Assembly (NCBI RefSeq): GCF_000428745.1
Contig: NZ_AUAN01000008.1
Span: forward strand, 1 to 64,000
DNA: 64,000 bases
Source: Veillonella magna DSM 19857
GTDB taxonomy: Bacteria; Bacillota; Negativicutes; Veillonellales; Veillonellaceae
Reading direction: 5' to 3'
Part shown: piece by piece, positions 36,267-45,648 of the stretch
Layout: each line of letters begins with the position of its first letter
Numbering within the stretch: position 1 is the stretch's first letter
Program-made: the position numbers and the translations under genes
The notes under the pieces: model-generated
Databases searched by the model: none
What the model was told of the DNA's origin: nothing
What the model saw: only the letters and a program-made list of their open reading frames with translations

Positions 36267-37811
36267 ATGAGCGATACTAAACAAGCTTCTGCTCAGGAGC
36301 AGCTTAAGGATTTAAACGATCAGATGTTGATTCGCCGCAACAAGCTGGCACAGTATGAAGAAGACGGTATTTATCCGTTCGGTCAGCGCTTTGTTGTACA
36401 GCAGCATGCAAAGGATATTAAGGATAATTTCCGCGATTTTGAAGATCAGCCGGTTACCGTAGCCGGTCGTCTTATGACGATTCGTTCGCATGGTAAAACG
36501 GCATTCGCTAACATCCGCGATTTATCCGGAGATATCCAGGTATATTTCCGCAAGGACATTCTTGGCGAAGACGAATACAAGCATGTGAAGATGCTTGATA
36601 TGGGGGATATTGTCGGTATTGAAGGTCATGTCTTCCGCACTCATATGGGAGAAATCACGGTTAAGGTAGAAAAATTAACACTCCTTTCTAAATCTCTCCG
36701 TCCGTTACCGGAAAAGTGGCATGGTCTCAAAGATACCGAATTGCGTTATCGTCAGCGTTATGTTGACCTTATCGTGAACCCGGATGTACGCGATACATTT
36801 GTAAAACGTACGAAAATTGTGGCTAAGATTCGCGAATATTTGAACAGTCATAAATTCATGGAAGTAGAAACGCCGATGATGCATGCTATTCCGGGTGGTG
36901 CAGCGGCTCGTCCGTTTATTACGCATCACAATGCTTTGGATATTGACATCTATATGCGTATCTCTCCGGAATTATATTTGAAACGCCTTATCGTAGGTGG
37001 TTTGGAACGCGTTTATGAAATTAACCGTTCCTTCCGTAACGAAGGTATTGATAATCGTCATAACCCTGAATTCACTATGATGGAATCGTACCAGGCGTAT
37101 GGTAACTTTGAAGATGCCATTGCGTTGACGGAAAATATCGTAGCGTATTGTGCTAAAGAAGTATTAGGTACTACAACGATTAATTATCAGGGTACGGAAA
37201 TCGATTTAACGCCGCCATGGAATCGCATTACGATGCAGGAAGGCATTAAGAAATATACCGGTGAAGATTTTGATGCTGTAGAAACCATTGAACAGGCGAG
37301 AGCCATTGCGGATCGCTTGAATGTAGAATACACACCGAATGACGGTATCGGCAAAATTATTAATCTTTGCTTCGAAGATTATGTAGAAGAAAACTTGATT
37401 CAGCCGACTATCGTATATGGTCATCCGCTGGAAATTTCCCCGTTGGCTAAACAGAATCGCGAAAAGCCGTTAACAACGGAACGCTTTGAAGCATTCATTT
37501 ATGGTCGCGAGTTAGCTAATGGCTATTCGGAATTGAATGACCCGATCGATCAGAAACAACGTTTTGAAAATCAGTTGAAGGAACGCGAAGCCGGCGATGA
37601 TGAAGCACATCGTATGGACGAAGACTTCGTAGCTGCTTTGGAATATGGCTTGCCGCCAACAGCCGGTCTCGGTATCGGTATTGATCGTCTCGTTATGTTC
37701 CTTACCGATTCGGCATCGATCCGTGATGTATTGCTCTTCCCGTTGATGAAACCGGAAACGGATGCATCGACGGAAACTACCGAAGACGCAGAAACAAACG
37801 AAAAAGAATAA
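36267..37811 (+). CDS. lysS: lysyl-tRNA synthetase, class II
   Basis: The 514-aa enzyme charges tRNA-Lys. It has an N-terminal OB-fold anticodon-binding domain ([21 protein letters not shown]) and class II motifs: RYVDLI region, [18 protein letters not shown], and the C-terminal [18 protein letters not shown] before 36267 gives the start; earlier in-frame codons lie inside greA. A short acidic tail (about 20 residues) extends beyond motif 3. It is followed by a terminator. Confidence 0.96.
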   Translation: MSDTKQASAQEQLKDLNDQMLIRRNKLAQYEEDGIYPFGQRFVVQQHAKDIKDNFRDFEDQPVTVAGRLMTIRSHGKTAFANIRDLSGDIQVYFRKDILGEDEYKHVKMLDMGDIVGIEGHVFRTHMGEITVKVEKLTLLSKSLRPLPEKWHGLKDTELRYRQRYVDLIVNPDVRDTFVKRTKIVAKIREYLNSHKFMEVETPMMHAIPGGAAARPFITHHNALDIDIYMRISPELYLKRLIVGGLERVYEINRSFRNEGIDNRHNPEFTMMESYQAYGNFEDAIALTENIVAYCAKEVLGTTTINYQGTEIDLTPPWNRITMQEGIKKYTGEDFDAVETIEQARAIADRLNVEYTPNDGIGKIINLCFEDYVEENLIQPTIVYGHPLEISPLAKQNREKPLTTERFEAFIYGRELANGYSELNDPIDQKQRFENQLKEREAGDDEAHRMDEDFVAALEYGLPPTAGLGIGIDRLVMFLTDSASIRDVLLFPLMKPETDASTETTEDAETNEKE

Positions 37812-37821
37812 GTAACAATAG

Positions 37822-37858
37822 GGAGCTGTCGTGTTAGTTGGCACGGCGGCTCTTTTTG
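37822..37858 (+). terminator. terminator of greA-lysS
   Basis: GAGCTGTCGTG and CACGGCGGCTC (with G-U pairs) form an 11-bp stem followed by TTTTT. Confidence 0.83.
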
Positions 37859-37960
37859 TAGAAAAAAATTGATAACTGTGGTATGATAAGGTGTAAATAA
37901 ATAAAAGGCTATGTAGATAGCTACACGGCAGCTAAGATTAGAAGATGAGGGGTTACGTAT

Positions 37961-39235
37961 ATGTTAGATTTACGATTTGTACGAGACAATCTCGACGCGG
38001 TAAAACAAAACCTTGAAAATCGTCATAATACAGGCGATTTAGACAGCTTTGCAAAATTATATGATGAACGCAAAGAGTTGATTCAGGCCGTTGAACAGTT
38101 AAAGGCGCAGCGCAATACGGTGACAGCCGAAATCAGTCGTTTAAAACGCAATAAGGAAAATGCGGATGCGCAAATCGCGGAAATGAAAAAAGTCGGCGAT
38201 GAAATTGACGCATTGGATGCAAAGGTAAAGGAAACGGAAGCGGCTCTTGATAAAATTGCTTACATGCTGCCGAATATGTGCGATGCATCTGTACCGGTAG
38301 GGGCAGATGAAAACGATAATGTGGAAAATCGTCGCTGGGGAACACCCCGTGAATTTGATTTTCCAATTCAAGCGCATTGGGATTTAGGCGAAAGCTTGGA
38401 TATCCTCGATTGGGAACGTGCTGCTAAGGAAAGCGGCGCGCGCTTCACTTTTTATAAGGGTGTAGGTGCTCGTTTGGAACGTGCGTTAATTAATTTTATG
38501 ATTGATTTGCATGTGGATAAACAAGGCTATACAGAAATGATGACGCCGTACATGGTGACTCGTCAGACCTTAACAAATACGGGACAATTACCGAAGTTTG
38601 CGGAAGACATGTATAAGCTGGAAGGACTTGATTACTTCTTGATTCCGACAGCGGAAGTTACGTTGACTAATTTCCATAGCGGCGAAATCCTGAGCATAGA
38701 AGACTTACCGAAATACTATACTGCATTCACTGCTTGCTTCCGTGCGGAAGCAGGATCGGCCGGTCGAGATACACGCGGTTTGATTCGTCAGCATCAGTTC
38801 AATAAGGTTGAAATGGTTAAATTTGTTACACCGGAAACTTCCTATGATGAATTGGAAAAGCTAACGGATAATGCCGAAGAAGTGCTTCGCTTGTTAGAAT
38901 TACCGCATCGCGTTATTACACTTTGCACCGGTGATATCGGTTTTGGTTCGGCTAAGACCTATGATGTGGAAGTATGGATGCCGGCCCAAAATTGTTACCG
39001 TGAAATCTCGTCGTGCTCTAACATGACAGACTTCCAGGCACGACGTGCAAATATCAAATTCCGCCGTGAAGCAAAAGCAAAACCGGAATTTGTACATACG
39101 TTGAATGGCTCCGGTCTTGCCGTAGGTCGTACGGTAGCTGCTATTTTGGAAAACAATCAAGAAGCCGACGGATCGGTACGCATTCCAAAAGTATTGCAAC
39201 CGTATATGGGCGGTTTAGAAGTTATTAAAAAATAA
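37961..39235 (+). CDS. serS: seryl-tRNA synthetase
   Basis: The 424-aa enzyme charges tRNA-Ser. The N-terminal long antiparallel coiled coil (about residues 30-100) contacts the tRNA variable arm. The catalytic core has [21 protein letters not shown] and the C-terminal [18 protein letters not shown] motif 3. No T-box is seen in the 100-nt leader. The start has GAGGGG about 12 nt upstream. Confidence 0.96.
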   Translation: MLDLRFVRDNLDAVKQNLENRHNTGDLDSFAKLYDERKELIQAVEQLKAQRNTVTAEISRLKRNKENADAQIAEMKKVGDEIDALDAKVKETEAALDKIAYMLPNMCDASVPVGADENDNVENRRWGTPREFDFPIQAHWDLGESLDILDWERAAKESGARFTFYKGVGARLERALINFMIDLHVDKQGYTEMMTPYMVTRQTLTNTGQLPKFAEDMYKLEGLDYFLIPTAEVTLTNFHSGEILSIEDLPKYYTAFTACFRAEAGSAGRDTRGLIRQHQFNKVEMVKFVTPETSYDELEKLTDNAEEVLRLLELPHRVITLCTGDIGFGSAKTYDVEVWMPAQNCYREISSCSNMTDFQARRANIKFRREAKAKPEFVHTLNGSGLAVGRTVAAILENNQEADGSVRIPKVLQPYMGGLEVIKK

Positions 39236-39317
39236 AGATGTTGCAGCAAATAGTAAAGTTGCAATAAATAAAGAAATTGTAAGACATAGAGAAGTTAAAA
39301 AATAAAGAGGTGACAGT

Positions 39318-39962
39318 ATGAAGATTTTTATCGACACCGCTAATTTTGATGAAATCAAGGCAGCCTATGAAATGGGCTTTGTTGCCGGTGTTACTACGAA
39401 CCCTTCTCTCATCGTTAAAGAAAAACGTGATTTGAAGGAAGTCATCAAGCAGATTGCTGCTCTCGTAGACGGCCCTGTAAGTGCCGAAGTGATTGCTACG
39501 ACAGCGCCGGAAATGATTAAAGAAGCCCATGAATTAGTAAAATTGGGTGACAATGTTGTCATTAAAGTACCGATGACGCCGGAAGGCTTGAAGGCAGTAG
39601 CGGTATTGGCCAAAGAAGGCATTAAAACAAATGTAACTTTGATTTTCTCTGCTAATCAGGCGTTGTTGGCGGCTCGTGCCGGTGCTACGTTTGTAAGCCC
39701 CTTCGTAGGTCGTATTGATGATATCAGTATGGACGGAATTACTTTAATCGAAGATATTGCAGAAATTTTCATGGTACATGATATTAAGACTGAAATCATT
39801 GCAGCCAGCGTACGTACTCCGATGCACATGACGCAGTGTGCTAAGGCAGGTGCGCATATCGCTACGGTACCTTACAAGGTACTTATGGCATCCATGAAAC
39901 ATCCGTTGACGGATGCCGGCTTGGCACGATTCCTAGCCGATTGGGAAGCGGCTAATAAATAA
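39318..39962 (+). CDS. fructose-6-phosphate aldolase / transaldolase-like protein
   Basis: The 214-aa TIM-barrel belongs to the short TalC/FSA family. The Schiff-base lysine is in VVIKVPMT (about residue 85), and [17 protein letters not shown] with GVTTNPSLI forms the phosphate site. It may act as transaldolase in the non-oxidative pentose phosphate pathway or as F6P aldolase; sequence alone does not separate these. The spacer to serS contains a 22-nt imperfect direct repeat. GAGGTGACAGT precedes the ATG. glpX follows 63 nt later. Confidence 0.9.
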   Translation: MKIFIDTANFDEIKAAYEMGFVAGVTTNPSLIVKEKRDLKEVIKQIAALVDGPVSAEVIATTAPEMIKEAHELVKLGDNVVIKVPMTPEGLKAVAVLAKEGIKTNVTLIFSANQALLAARAGATFVSPFVGRIDDISMDGITLIEDIAEIFMVHDIKTEIIAASVRTPMHMTQCAKAGAHIATVPYKVLMASMKHPLTDAGLARFLADWEAANK

Positions 39963-40025
39963 GCTGTTTCATAGTTACAATAGCCGAATCACCCGAATAA
40001 CGGGCGTTGATAAGGAGGAACAACA

Positions 40026-40991
40026 GTGGATCGAACATTAGCATTAGAATTTGTACGAGTAACGGAAGCCGCCGCATTGCGCAGTGGTCGTTTAATGGGT
40101 CGCGGACTTAAGGATGATGCGGATCAGTTAGCAGTTGACGCTATGCGCCAAACCTTTGACACAGTGCCTATTTCCGGTACGGTCGTTATCGGAGAAGGTG
40201 AAATTGACGAAGCGCCGATGTTGTATATTGGTGAACATGTAGGTGCCGGCGGAGAAGCGGTAGATATTGCGGTAGATCCGATCGAAGGTACGAATCTGAT
40301 TGCTAAAGGGCAAAATGGTGCTATTGCCGTATTGGCCATTGCGCCTAAAGGCGGTCTTCTGCATGCTCCCGATATGTACATGCAAAAGCTGTGTGTAGGT
40401 CCTAGAGCAAAAGGTGTTATTGATCTTAATGCCAGCGTAACGGAAAACCTGCGCCGTGTAGCAGAAAAAATGGAACGTGGTATTGATGACTTAACGGTTG
40501 TTATGCTCGATCGTGAACGTCATCAGGATATTATGAAGGAATGCCGTGAAGCAGGTGCCCGCATTCGCCTCATTACCGACGGCGATGTGAATCCGGCTAT
40601 GGAATGTGGTCTTGAAGGATCCGGGATTCACATGGTTATCGGTACCGGCGGTGCACCGGAAGGTGTATTGGCAGCTGCTGCTTTGAAATGTACCGGTGGC
40701 GACATGCAGGCTCGCTTGTTGCCGGAAACAGACGAAGAAGTACGTCGTTGTCATGCCATGGGCATTACGGACTTGAACAAAGTATTGACCATTGATGATT
40801 TAGTACATGGCGAAGATGTTATTTTCGCAGCTACGGCTATTACGGAAGGCAATATCTTGTCCGGCATTAAATACTTTGCCGGCGGTGCTCGTACGGAATC
40901 CGTAGTTATGCGTTATCGCACCGGTACGGTTCGCTTTGTTGATACCATTCATCGGTTGGATCGTAAATTGAAATCTATGAAGGCACGCTAA
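40026..40991 (+). CDS. glpX: class II fructose-1,6-bisphosphatase
   Basis: The 321-aa GlpX-type enzyme dephosphorylates fructose 1,6-bisphosphate in gluconeogenesis. The metal-site blocks are IGEGEIDEAPMLYIGE (about residues 57-72) and DPIEGTN (about 86-92). The ribosome site AGGAGG precedes the ATG. Its pairing with the transaldolase-like gene suggests joint control of sugar-phosphate flux. Confidence 0.95.
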   Translation: MDRTLALEFVRVTEAAALRSGRLMGRGLKDDADQLAVDAMRQTFDTVPISGTVVIGEGEIDEAPMLYIGEHVGAGGEAVDIAVDPIEGTNLIAKGQNGAIAVLAIAPKGGLLHAPDMYMQKLCVGPRAKGVIDLNASVTENLRRVAEKMERGIDDLTVVMLDRERHQDIMKECREAGARIRLITDGDVNPAMECGLEGSGIHMVIGTGGAPEGVLAAAALKCTGGDMQARLLPETDEEVRRCHAMGITDLNKVLTIDDLVHGEDVIFAATAITEGNILSGIKYFAGGARTESVVMRYRTGTVRFVDTIHRLDRKLKSMKAR

Positions 40992-41018
40992 TTTGCAATA
41001 GCGATTGATGTAAATCCC

Positions 41019-41098
41019 TAAAAGGTCTGCTACCTGACATGCATTGTAGACTCACCTGTAAGGAGAGTGACAAGGCAACCGGTAGTCAGGCCTTTTTG
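41019..41098 (+). terminator. complex branched terminator after glpX
   Basis: AAAGGTCTGCTACC pairs with GGTAGTCAGGCCTTT (one bulge) across ~50 nt that contain a second hairpin (ACTCACCT / AGGAGAGT). TTTTT follows. The element is longer than the window's other terminators. Confidence 0.65.
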
Positions 41099-41151
41099 CG
41101 ATTATAGGCGGGGAATGGGGAAGCGACTTTGCTAAAATTGGCAAAGCCCCC

Positions 41152-41181
41152 TTGCTAGTAACGGGCCTTTAATAGTATACT
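41152..41181 (+). promoter_or_regulatory. probable promoter of murA-mreB
   Basis: TTGCTA and TATACT are spaced by 18 nt, ~70 nt upstream of the murA start. Confidence 0.5.
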
Positions 41182-41252
41182 AAGGAATGAGAATTTATGA
41201 TGACATTAGCAGCTACGATTCCTGTTAACGTAGCGTTATGGGAGGAATATTG

Positions 41253-42515
41253 TTGGAAAAGCTTGTTATTCACGGTGGCAAGCCGTTGAACGGACGTATA
41301 CGTGTCAGCAGTGCTAAAAATGCGGTGTTGCCTATTATTGCAGCAACGATGCTGGCTTCGACACCCAGTCGTTTATTAGAGGTTCCCCACTTAGAGGATG
41401 TGCATACGATTTGTGAAGTCATTTCATCCTTAGGTGTGAAGGTAACCGTTGATGATAAGAAACAAGAAATTATATTTGATGCGGCTACGCTGACAGCTAC
41501 GGAAGCGCCGTATGAATTGGTACGACGCATGCGTGCGTCCTTTTTAGTGATGGGACCGTTATTGGCTCGTTGCGGTGAAGCGCGTATTTCCTTGCCCGGC
41601 GGCTGTGCTATCGGAAGCCGTCCGATTGATTTACATTTGAAAGCTTTCGAAGCGTTGGGGGCTACCATTGAAATGGGCGATGGCTATGTACATGCAAAGG
41701 CACCTAATGGATTAAAGGGCAATCAAATCTATTTGGATTTTCCCAGTGTAGGCGCTACGGAAAATGTAATCATGGCTGCCTCCATGGCCGAAGGCAAAAC
41801 AGTGATTGAAAATGCGGCGGAAGAACCGGAAATTGTTGATTTGGTAACCTACCTTAACAGTATGGGGGCAAACATTCGCGGAGCCGGTACAAATATTATC
41901 CGCATTCAAGGCGTGCCTGAATTAAAAGGTGCGGTGCATACGGTGATTCCGGATCGCATTGAAGCCGGTACGTATTTAATTGCAGCAGCGATGGCCGGCG
42001 GTGACGTATATGTGGAAAATGCGTTGTCGGAACATTTAAAACCGGTGGTGGCTAAACTGAAAGAAGCCGGTGTGACGGTAGAAGAACACATTGACGGTAT
42101 TCGTGTTATCAGTGACGGCACCTTGAAGGCCGCGGACATAAAAACATTGCCGTATCCGGGATTTCCGACAGATATGCAGGCGCAGTTTATGGCGTTGACG
42201 ACCATTGCCGAAGGAACGAGTACGGTTATGGAAACGGTATTTGAAAATCGCTTTATGCACGTAGATGAACTCAAGAAGATGGGTGCACAGATTCGCATTG
42301 AAGATCGTCGAGCCATTGTGGATGGTATAAAACGACTTCACGGAGCCGAAGTGCGAGCTACAGACCTCAGAGCCGGTGCGGCACTGGTGTGTGCAGGCTT
42401 GGCAGCAGATGGTGAAACGAAGGTAACACAGTTGTCCCATATCGATCGCGGCTATGACGATTTGGTGGGAAAATTAAAAAGGTTAGGTGCTGATATTGTT
42501 CGGGTGGACGAATAA
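41253..42515 (+). CDS. murA: UDP-N-acetylglucosamine 1-carboxyvinyltransferase
   Basis: The 420-aa enzyme performs the first committed step of peptidoglycan synthesis, using phosphoenolpyruvate. The catalytic cysteine loop [15 protein letters not shown] and the N-terminal [13 protein letters not shown] are intact; Cys at that position implies fosfomycin sensitivity at the target. The ribosome site GGGAGGA at 41240-41246 is itself inside the upstream ATG reading, so initiation is probably the TTG at 41253 (or 41250). It overlaps mreB by 29 nt. Confidence 0.95.
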   Translation: MEKLVIHGGKPLNGRIRVSSAKNAVLPIIAATMLASTPSRLLEVPHLEDVHTICEVISSLGVKVTVDDKKQEIIFDAATLTATEAPYELVRRMRASFLVMGPLLARCGEARISLPGGCAIGSRPIDLHLKAFEALGATIEMGDGYVHAKAPNGLKGNQIYLDFPSVGATENVIMAASMAEGKTVIENAAEEPEIVDLVTYLNSMGANIRGAGTNIIRIQGVPELKGAVHTVIPDRIEAGTYLIAAAMAGGDVYVENALSEHLKPVVAKLKEAGVTVEEHIDGIRVISDGTLKAADIKTLPYPGFPTDMQAQFMALTTIAEGTSTVMETVFENRFMHVDELKKMGAQIRIEDRRAIVDGIKRLHGAEVRATDLRAGAALVCAGLAADGETKVTQLSHIDRGYDDLVGKLKRLGADIVRVDE

Positions 42516-43683
42516 GAAAAAGCAGAAGCAAAAACAGAAACCTACAGCGGCGAGTGTACAGCAACGAAGAGAAGAACGACGAAAAAAACAAACGAAACCT
42601 ATTTCCGATACATCGGTGAAACAACGACCGTTGCGGGAGCGTCGTTCGCCATCGTTCTTCGAACGGTTAGCTTTGATGACGGCCTATGATATTGGCATAG
42701 ATTTGGGAACGGCCAATGTTTTGGTTTACGTGAAGGGCAAGGGCATCGTACTTGATGAGCCCAGTTACGTGGCGCGTAACACCAAGACGCATGAAGTGGT
42801 AGCCGTAGGCGAAGAAGCCCGCATTATGCTGGGGCGTACTCCCGAGGATATTGAGGTTATCCGCCCGTTGCAGGATGGTGTTATCGCCGACTACGATACA
42901 ACGGAATTTATGTTGCGCTATTATATTAAAAGTATTTTACCGGCATCGATGCTGTTTAGACCGCGCATTGTTGTTTGCGTGCCGTCGGGCATTACACCGG
43001 TTGAAAAGCGTGCCGTCTTGGAGGCAGCTCTGCAGGCCGGTGCCCGTAAAACGGTACTTATAGAAGAACCGCTGGCAGCTGCCCTCGGTACGGGACTGGA
43101 TAAAGCAAAATCACAAGGCGCCATGGTGGTAGATGTCGGTGGCGGTACAACGGATATTGCCGTGTTGTGCAGTACCGGTGTGGTTCTCAGTGAATCGCTG
43201 CGCGTAGGCGGTGATTTGTTTGATGCAGCCATCGTTAATCACTTGCGTCGACGCAGCAAACTATTAATCGGAACGGTGACAGCGGAAGAACTGAAAATTC
43301 AGATCGGTACCGTGGATCGCAAAGCACAGGGAAGCGAAACTCTAGTGCGCGGACGTGATACGGTTACCGGTTTGCCGAAGGCTGTCATGGTTACGTCCAA
43401 GGATGTGCAGCGTGCCTTAGAACGACCGGTACGAAAAATTATCGAAGGCATTAAGGACATGCTGGAAAAAACACCACCGGAATTAGTGGCGGAAATTATC
43501 GACCACGGAATTATTTTAACCGGCGGTGGAGCGATGATAAACGGTCTTGATCGTTTGATCACCCGCGTTACCGGTATAGCTGCCTACTTAGTAGATAACC
43601 CAAGATATTCTGTTATCCTTGGAACGGGACGAGCCCTTCGCGAAATGGGGCATTTGCAGGATACGCTGGAAGAGTTACAATAA
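42487..43683 (+). CDS. mreB: rod-shape protein MreB/Mbl with basic N-terminal extension
   Basis: The actin-like core starts at residue 64 ([18 protein letters not shown]) and has the phosphate loops [12 protein letters not shown] and [12 protein letters not shown]. It forms membrane-associated filaments guiding wall synthesis. Upstream the frame is open from GTG 42487, inside murA, adding ~60 residues rich in Lys, Arg and Gln. AAAAAGG lies 4 nt before the GTG, and no ribosome site precedes the ATG at 42676, so the long form is favoured. Position after murA matches the murA...mbl order of bacilli. Confidence 0.9.
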   Translation: MLILFGWTNKKKQKQKQKPTAASVQQRREERRKKQTKPISDTSVKQRPLRERRSPSFFERLALMTAYDIGIDLGTANVLVYVKGKGIVLDEPSYVARNTKTHEVVAVGEEARIMLGRTPEDIEVIRPLQDGVIADYDTTEFMLRYYIKSILPASMLFRPRIVVCVPSGITPVEKRAVLEAALQAGARKTVLIEEPLAAALGTGLDKAKSQGAMVVDVGGGTTDIAVLCSTGVVLSESLRVGGDLFDAAIVNHLRRRSKLLIGTVTAEELKIQIGTVDRKAQGSETLVRGRDTVTGLPKAVMVTSKDVQRALERPVRKIIEGIKDMLEKTPPELVAEIIDHGIILTGGGAMINGLDRLITRVTGIAAYLVDNPRYSVILGTGRALREMGHLQDTLEELQ

Positions 43684-43740
43684 TATCCGTAAGCCCTCGG
43701 CATGTGTATCTAACATGTGCCGGTTGTTATGGTTACATGA

Positions 43741-43776
43741 GGTGTGGAGTCAATTGCTGACTTCACGCCTTTTTTG
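43741..43776 (+). terminator. terminator of murA-mreB
   Basis: GGTGTGGAGTCA and TGACTTCACGCC form a 12-bp stem (two wobble pairs), followed by TTTTTTG. Confidence 0.83.
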
Positions 43777-43783
43777 TTTCCTA

Positions 43784-43792
43784 TGCTATAAT
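43784..43792 (+). promoter_or_regulatory. extended -10 promoter of the exported-protein cluster
   Basis: TGCTATAAT follows the mreB terminator by a few bases, ~85 nt upstream of the next gene. Confidence 0.5.
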
Positions 43793-43876
43793 AAACGAGA
43801 GAACATAATGTATATCATATAATTTTCATAGTTATCATATATACTACATAGTAGCAATATACAGACAGGAGGACAT

Positions 43877-45268
43877 ATGAAGCACTGGCGACATTGGTTA
43901 TTTGGCGGTATGACAATAGCTGCTTGCTGTTGGGCTCATCTCGTAGCCGAGGCGGCAGATATTACGGCATTAACAGCCATAGACAATGTAGGACATACAC
44001 GTTTGGTTATGGATATGGATGGTTTACCGGATACATATAGTACGGCGTATCACGGCGACACACATACAATGACCATACATTTACATGATACATCGAATAA
44101 GGTGACTTCTCCCATGGAACGTCGTGGACAGGGAGAAGGTGTACTCAAAGGTATTCGCTTGCAACCGGAATCCGGCGGCACGGCAATCGAGATGCAAGCA
44201 GACAGAAGTATAAAACATCATATTATTACGCTGGCCAATCCTGATCGGATGATAGTGGATTTATTTACGGATTACGATCAAAAGTTGGTTCGTCATCTTA
44301 CGGACGGCGTGGCTTTGACAAAATGGCACACCAGCTCGGATGAAGGACGGGTGGAAGCAAGCGTTGTGACAGTCACGGCGGACACACCGTTTCGGTCGGA
44401 AACCGTTGTGCCGGCAAAATCATTGCAACAGGTGGCGGCCGCTAAGCCGCAGGTTGTAGTGGTGCGAGGCGATGGCCAAGCGATGACAACACCGCAGCCG
44501 GTATATATCGGGGCCAAGGCAGCGTTATCGGCAGGCAGCCAAGCGGTGACAACCGGTGCGCTAAAGGAAAACGACCTAAGACCACAGGCGGAGCTTTGCT
44601 TTACACCGGGCAGCGGCTACAGCATACATAGTGAAGAGCCGGTACTGCATGCACGAATCAATGGCATGGAATATACGATTAACGGAATCAACCGAGAACG
44701 GCATGAAAACGAACTGATTGCGTATACTGTAGATAACGGACCGTCGACGGGAACCAATCAATATGGTTTTGAAGTGGCCGTAAAAAATAACATTGTCATT
44801 GGTGCCTACAAGCAAAATGCGCCGCTGACTCCCGGCAGCATCGTACTGTCCGGACACGGCGACAAAGCAAAATTGTTGGAGTCGGTCTTGGTAGGGATGC
44901 CTTTAGTGATTACCAAGCAAGCGCCGATAGCAACGGTTGGGCCCGCCGGTTCACGATGGTATCGTGGCGGTACAGCGGTACTGGAAAACGGACGCATTAT
45001 GGCGAAGGGACCGGATATACTGCAAGCGCGTACCCTGTTAGGCACAGTCGGTGACGGCAGCCTATTGGTTATGGCCGTAGACCGTCATGTCAACTCGGTA
45101 GGTGTTACGGCAGCGGAAGGGGCGGAACTGTTGCGCTCGCTGGGAGCGGTGAACGCTATGGAACTCATCGGTCAGGGCGCAGTCGATATATTCGGTGACG
45201 GCGCCTATGTACATGAATACGTTGCCAATCAGCCGACGGAATACCAAGAGGTGCTTACCGTTGGCTAA
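43877..45268 (+). CDS. exported AMIN plus phosphodiester glycosidase-like (NAGPA) protein
   Basis: The 463-aa precursor has a signal peptide (cut near residue 26, after AEA), an AMIN-like N-terminal beta domain (about residues 30-130) and a C-terminal region resembling the NAGPA/phosphodiester glycosidase fold. Matches are GINRERHENELIAYT, ARTLLGTVGDGSLLVMAVD and GVTAAEGAELLRSLGAVNAM. The usual DGGGS active-site segment after NAM is replaced by ELIGQGAV, so it may be inactive or have changed specificity. AMIN domains bind peptidoglycan, which fits an envelope role. The start has AGGAGG upstream. Confidence 0.7.
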   Translation: MKHWRHWLFGGMTIAACCWAHLVAEAADITALTAIDNVGHTRLVMDMDGLPDTYSTAYHGDTHTMTIHLHDTSNKVTSPMERRGQGEGVLKGIRLQPESGGTAIEMQADRSIKHHIITLANPDRMIVDLFTDYDQKLVRHLTDGVALTKWHTSSDEGRVEASVVTVTADTPFRSETVVPAKSLQQVAAAKPQVVVVRGDGQAMTTPQPVYIGAKAALSAGSQAVTTGALKENDLRPQAELCFTPGSGYSIHSEEPVLHARINGMEYTINGINRERHENELIAYTVDNGPSTGTNQYGFEVAVKNNIVIGAYKQNAPLTPGSIVLSGHGDKAKLLESVLVGMPLVITKQAPIATVGPAGSRWYRGGTAVLENGRIMAKGPDILQARTLLGTVGDGSLLVMAVDRHVNSVGVTAAEGAELLRSLGAVNAMELIGQGAVDIFGDGAYVHEYVANQPTEYQEVLTVG

Positions 45269-45304
45269 GGATAGTTTCTTCTATTGAAAAATAATTTTGT
45301 ATGA

Positions 45305-45310
45305 TATAAT
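45305..45310 (+). promoter_or_regulatory. -10 element before the secreted biotinyl-like gene
   Basis: TATAAT is preceded by TGA (extended type), with TTGAAA 15 nt upstream. Confidence 0.5.
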
Positions 45311-45332
45311 GAGAACAAAGGAGGAGGTATTT

Positions 45333-45635
45333 ATGAAAAAAAGAGTACTCGCATTACTGCCGGTGGCACTTAGCTTTGCTATATTAGCCGGAAGTGCATC
45401 TGTGGCCTCCGCAGCAAATGTAAATCAAGAAACAGTATTAACCGGTAAGGTTGTTTCCGCCGTTTCCGTGGGCACGTCCGTACAGGAAGGTGACACACTG
45501 GTGACGGTACAGACAATTACAGGTCCTATGGTAGCGGCTCGTTCTAATGTAGACGGTGTAGTTACCCAGGTAAATGTAAAAGCAAATGATTCGATACAGC
45601 GCGGCCAAGTGGTTGCGGTTGTCGATGGTAAGTAG
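45333..45635 (+). CDS. secreted biotinyl/lipoyl-domain-like protein
   Basis: The 100-aa precursor has a signal peptide (cut after VASA, about residue 27). A ~70-residue domain follows the biotinyl/lipoyl hairpin pattern: EGDTLVTVQT, then GPMVAARSNVDGVVTQVNV, then IQRGQVVAVVD. The modified lysine of the MKM turn is missing (MVAAR), so it should not carry biotin or lipoate. Such unmodified hairpins occur in HlyD-type adaptor proteins. The ATG at 45333 follows GGAGG; the in-frame start at 45297 does not. The S55 gene starts 13 nt downstream. Confidence 0.7.
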   Translation: MKKRVLALLPVALSFAILAGSASVASAANVNQETVLTGKVVSAVSVGTSVQEGDTLVTVQTITGPMVAARSNVDGVVTQVNVKANDSIQRGQVVAVVDGK

Positions 45636-45648
45636 AGAGGAGATTTGA

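Noticed and set aside
37858-37960. T-box leader before serS
   Set aside because: The spacer is only ~100 nt and lacks specifier-loop and T-box core sequences.
39225-39308. Direct repeats TTAAAAAATAAAGA before the transaldolase-like gene as a mobile-element footprint
   Set aside because: The repeats are short, A-rich and lack terminal inverted repeats; a small local duplication is enough to explain them.
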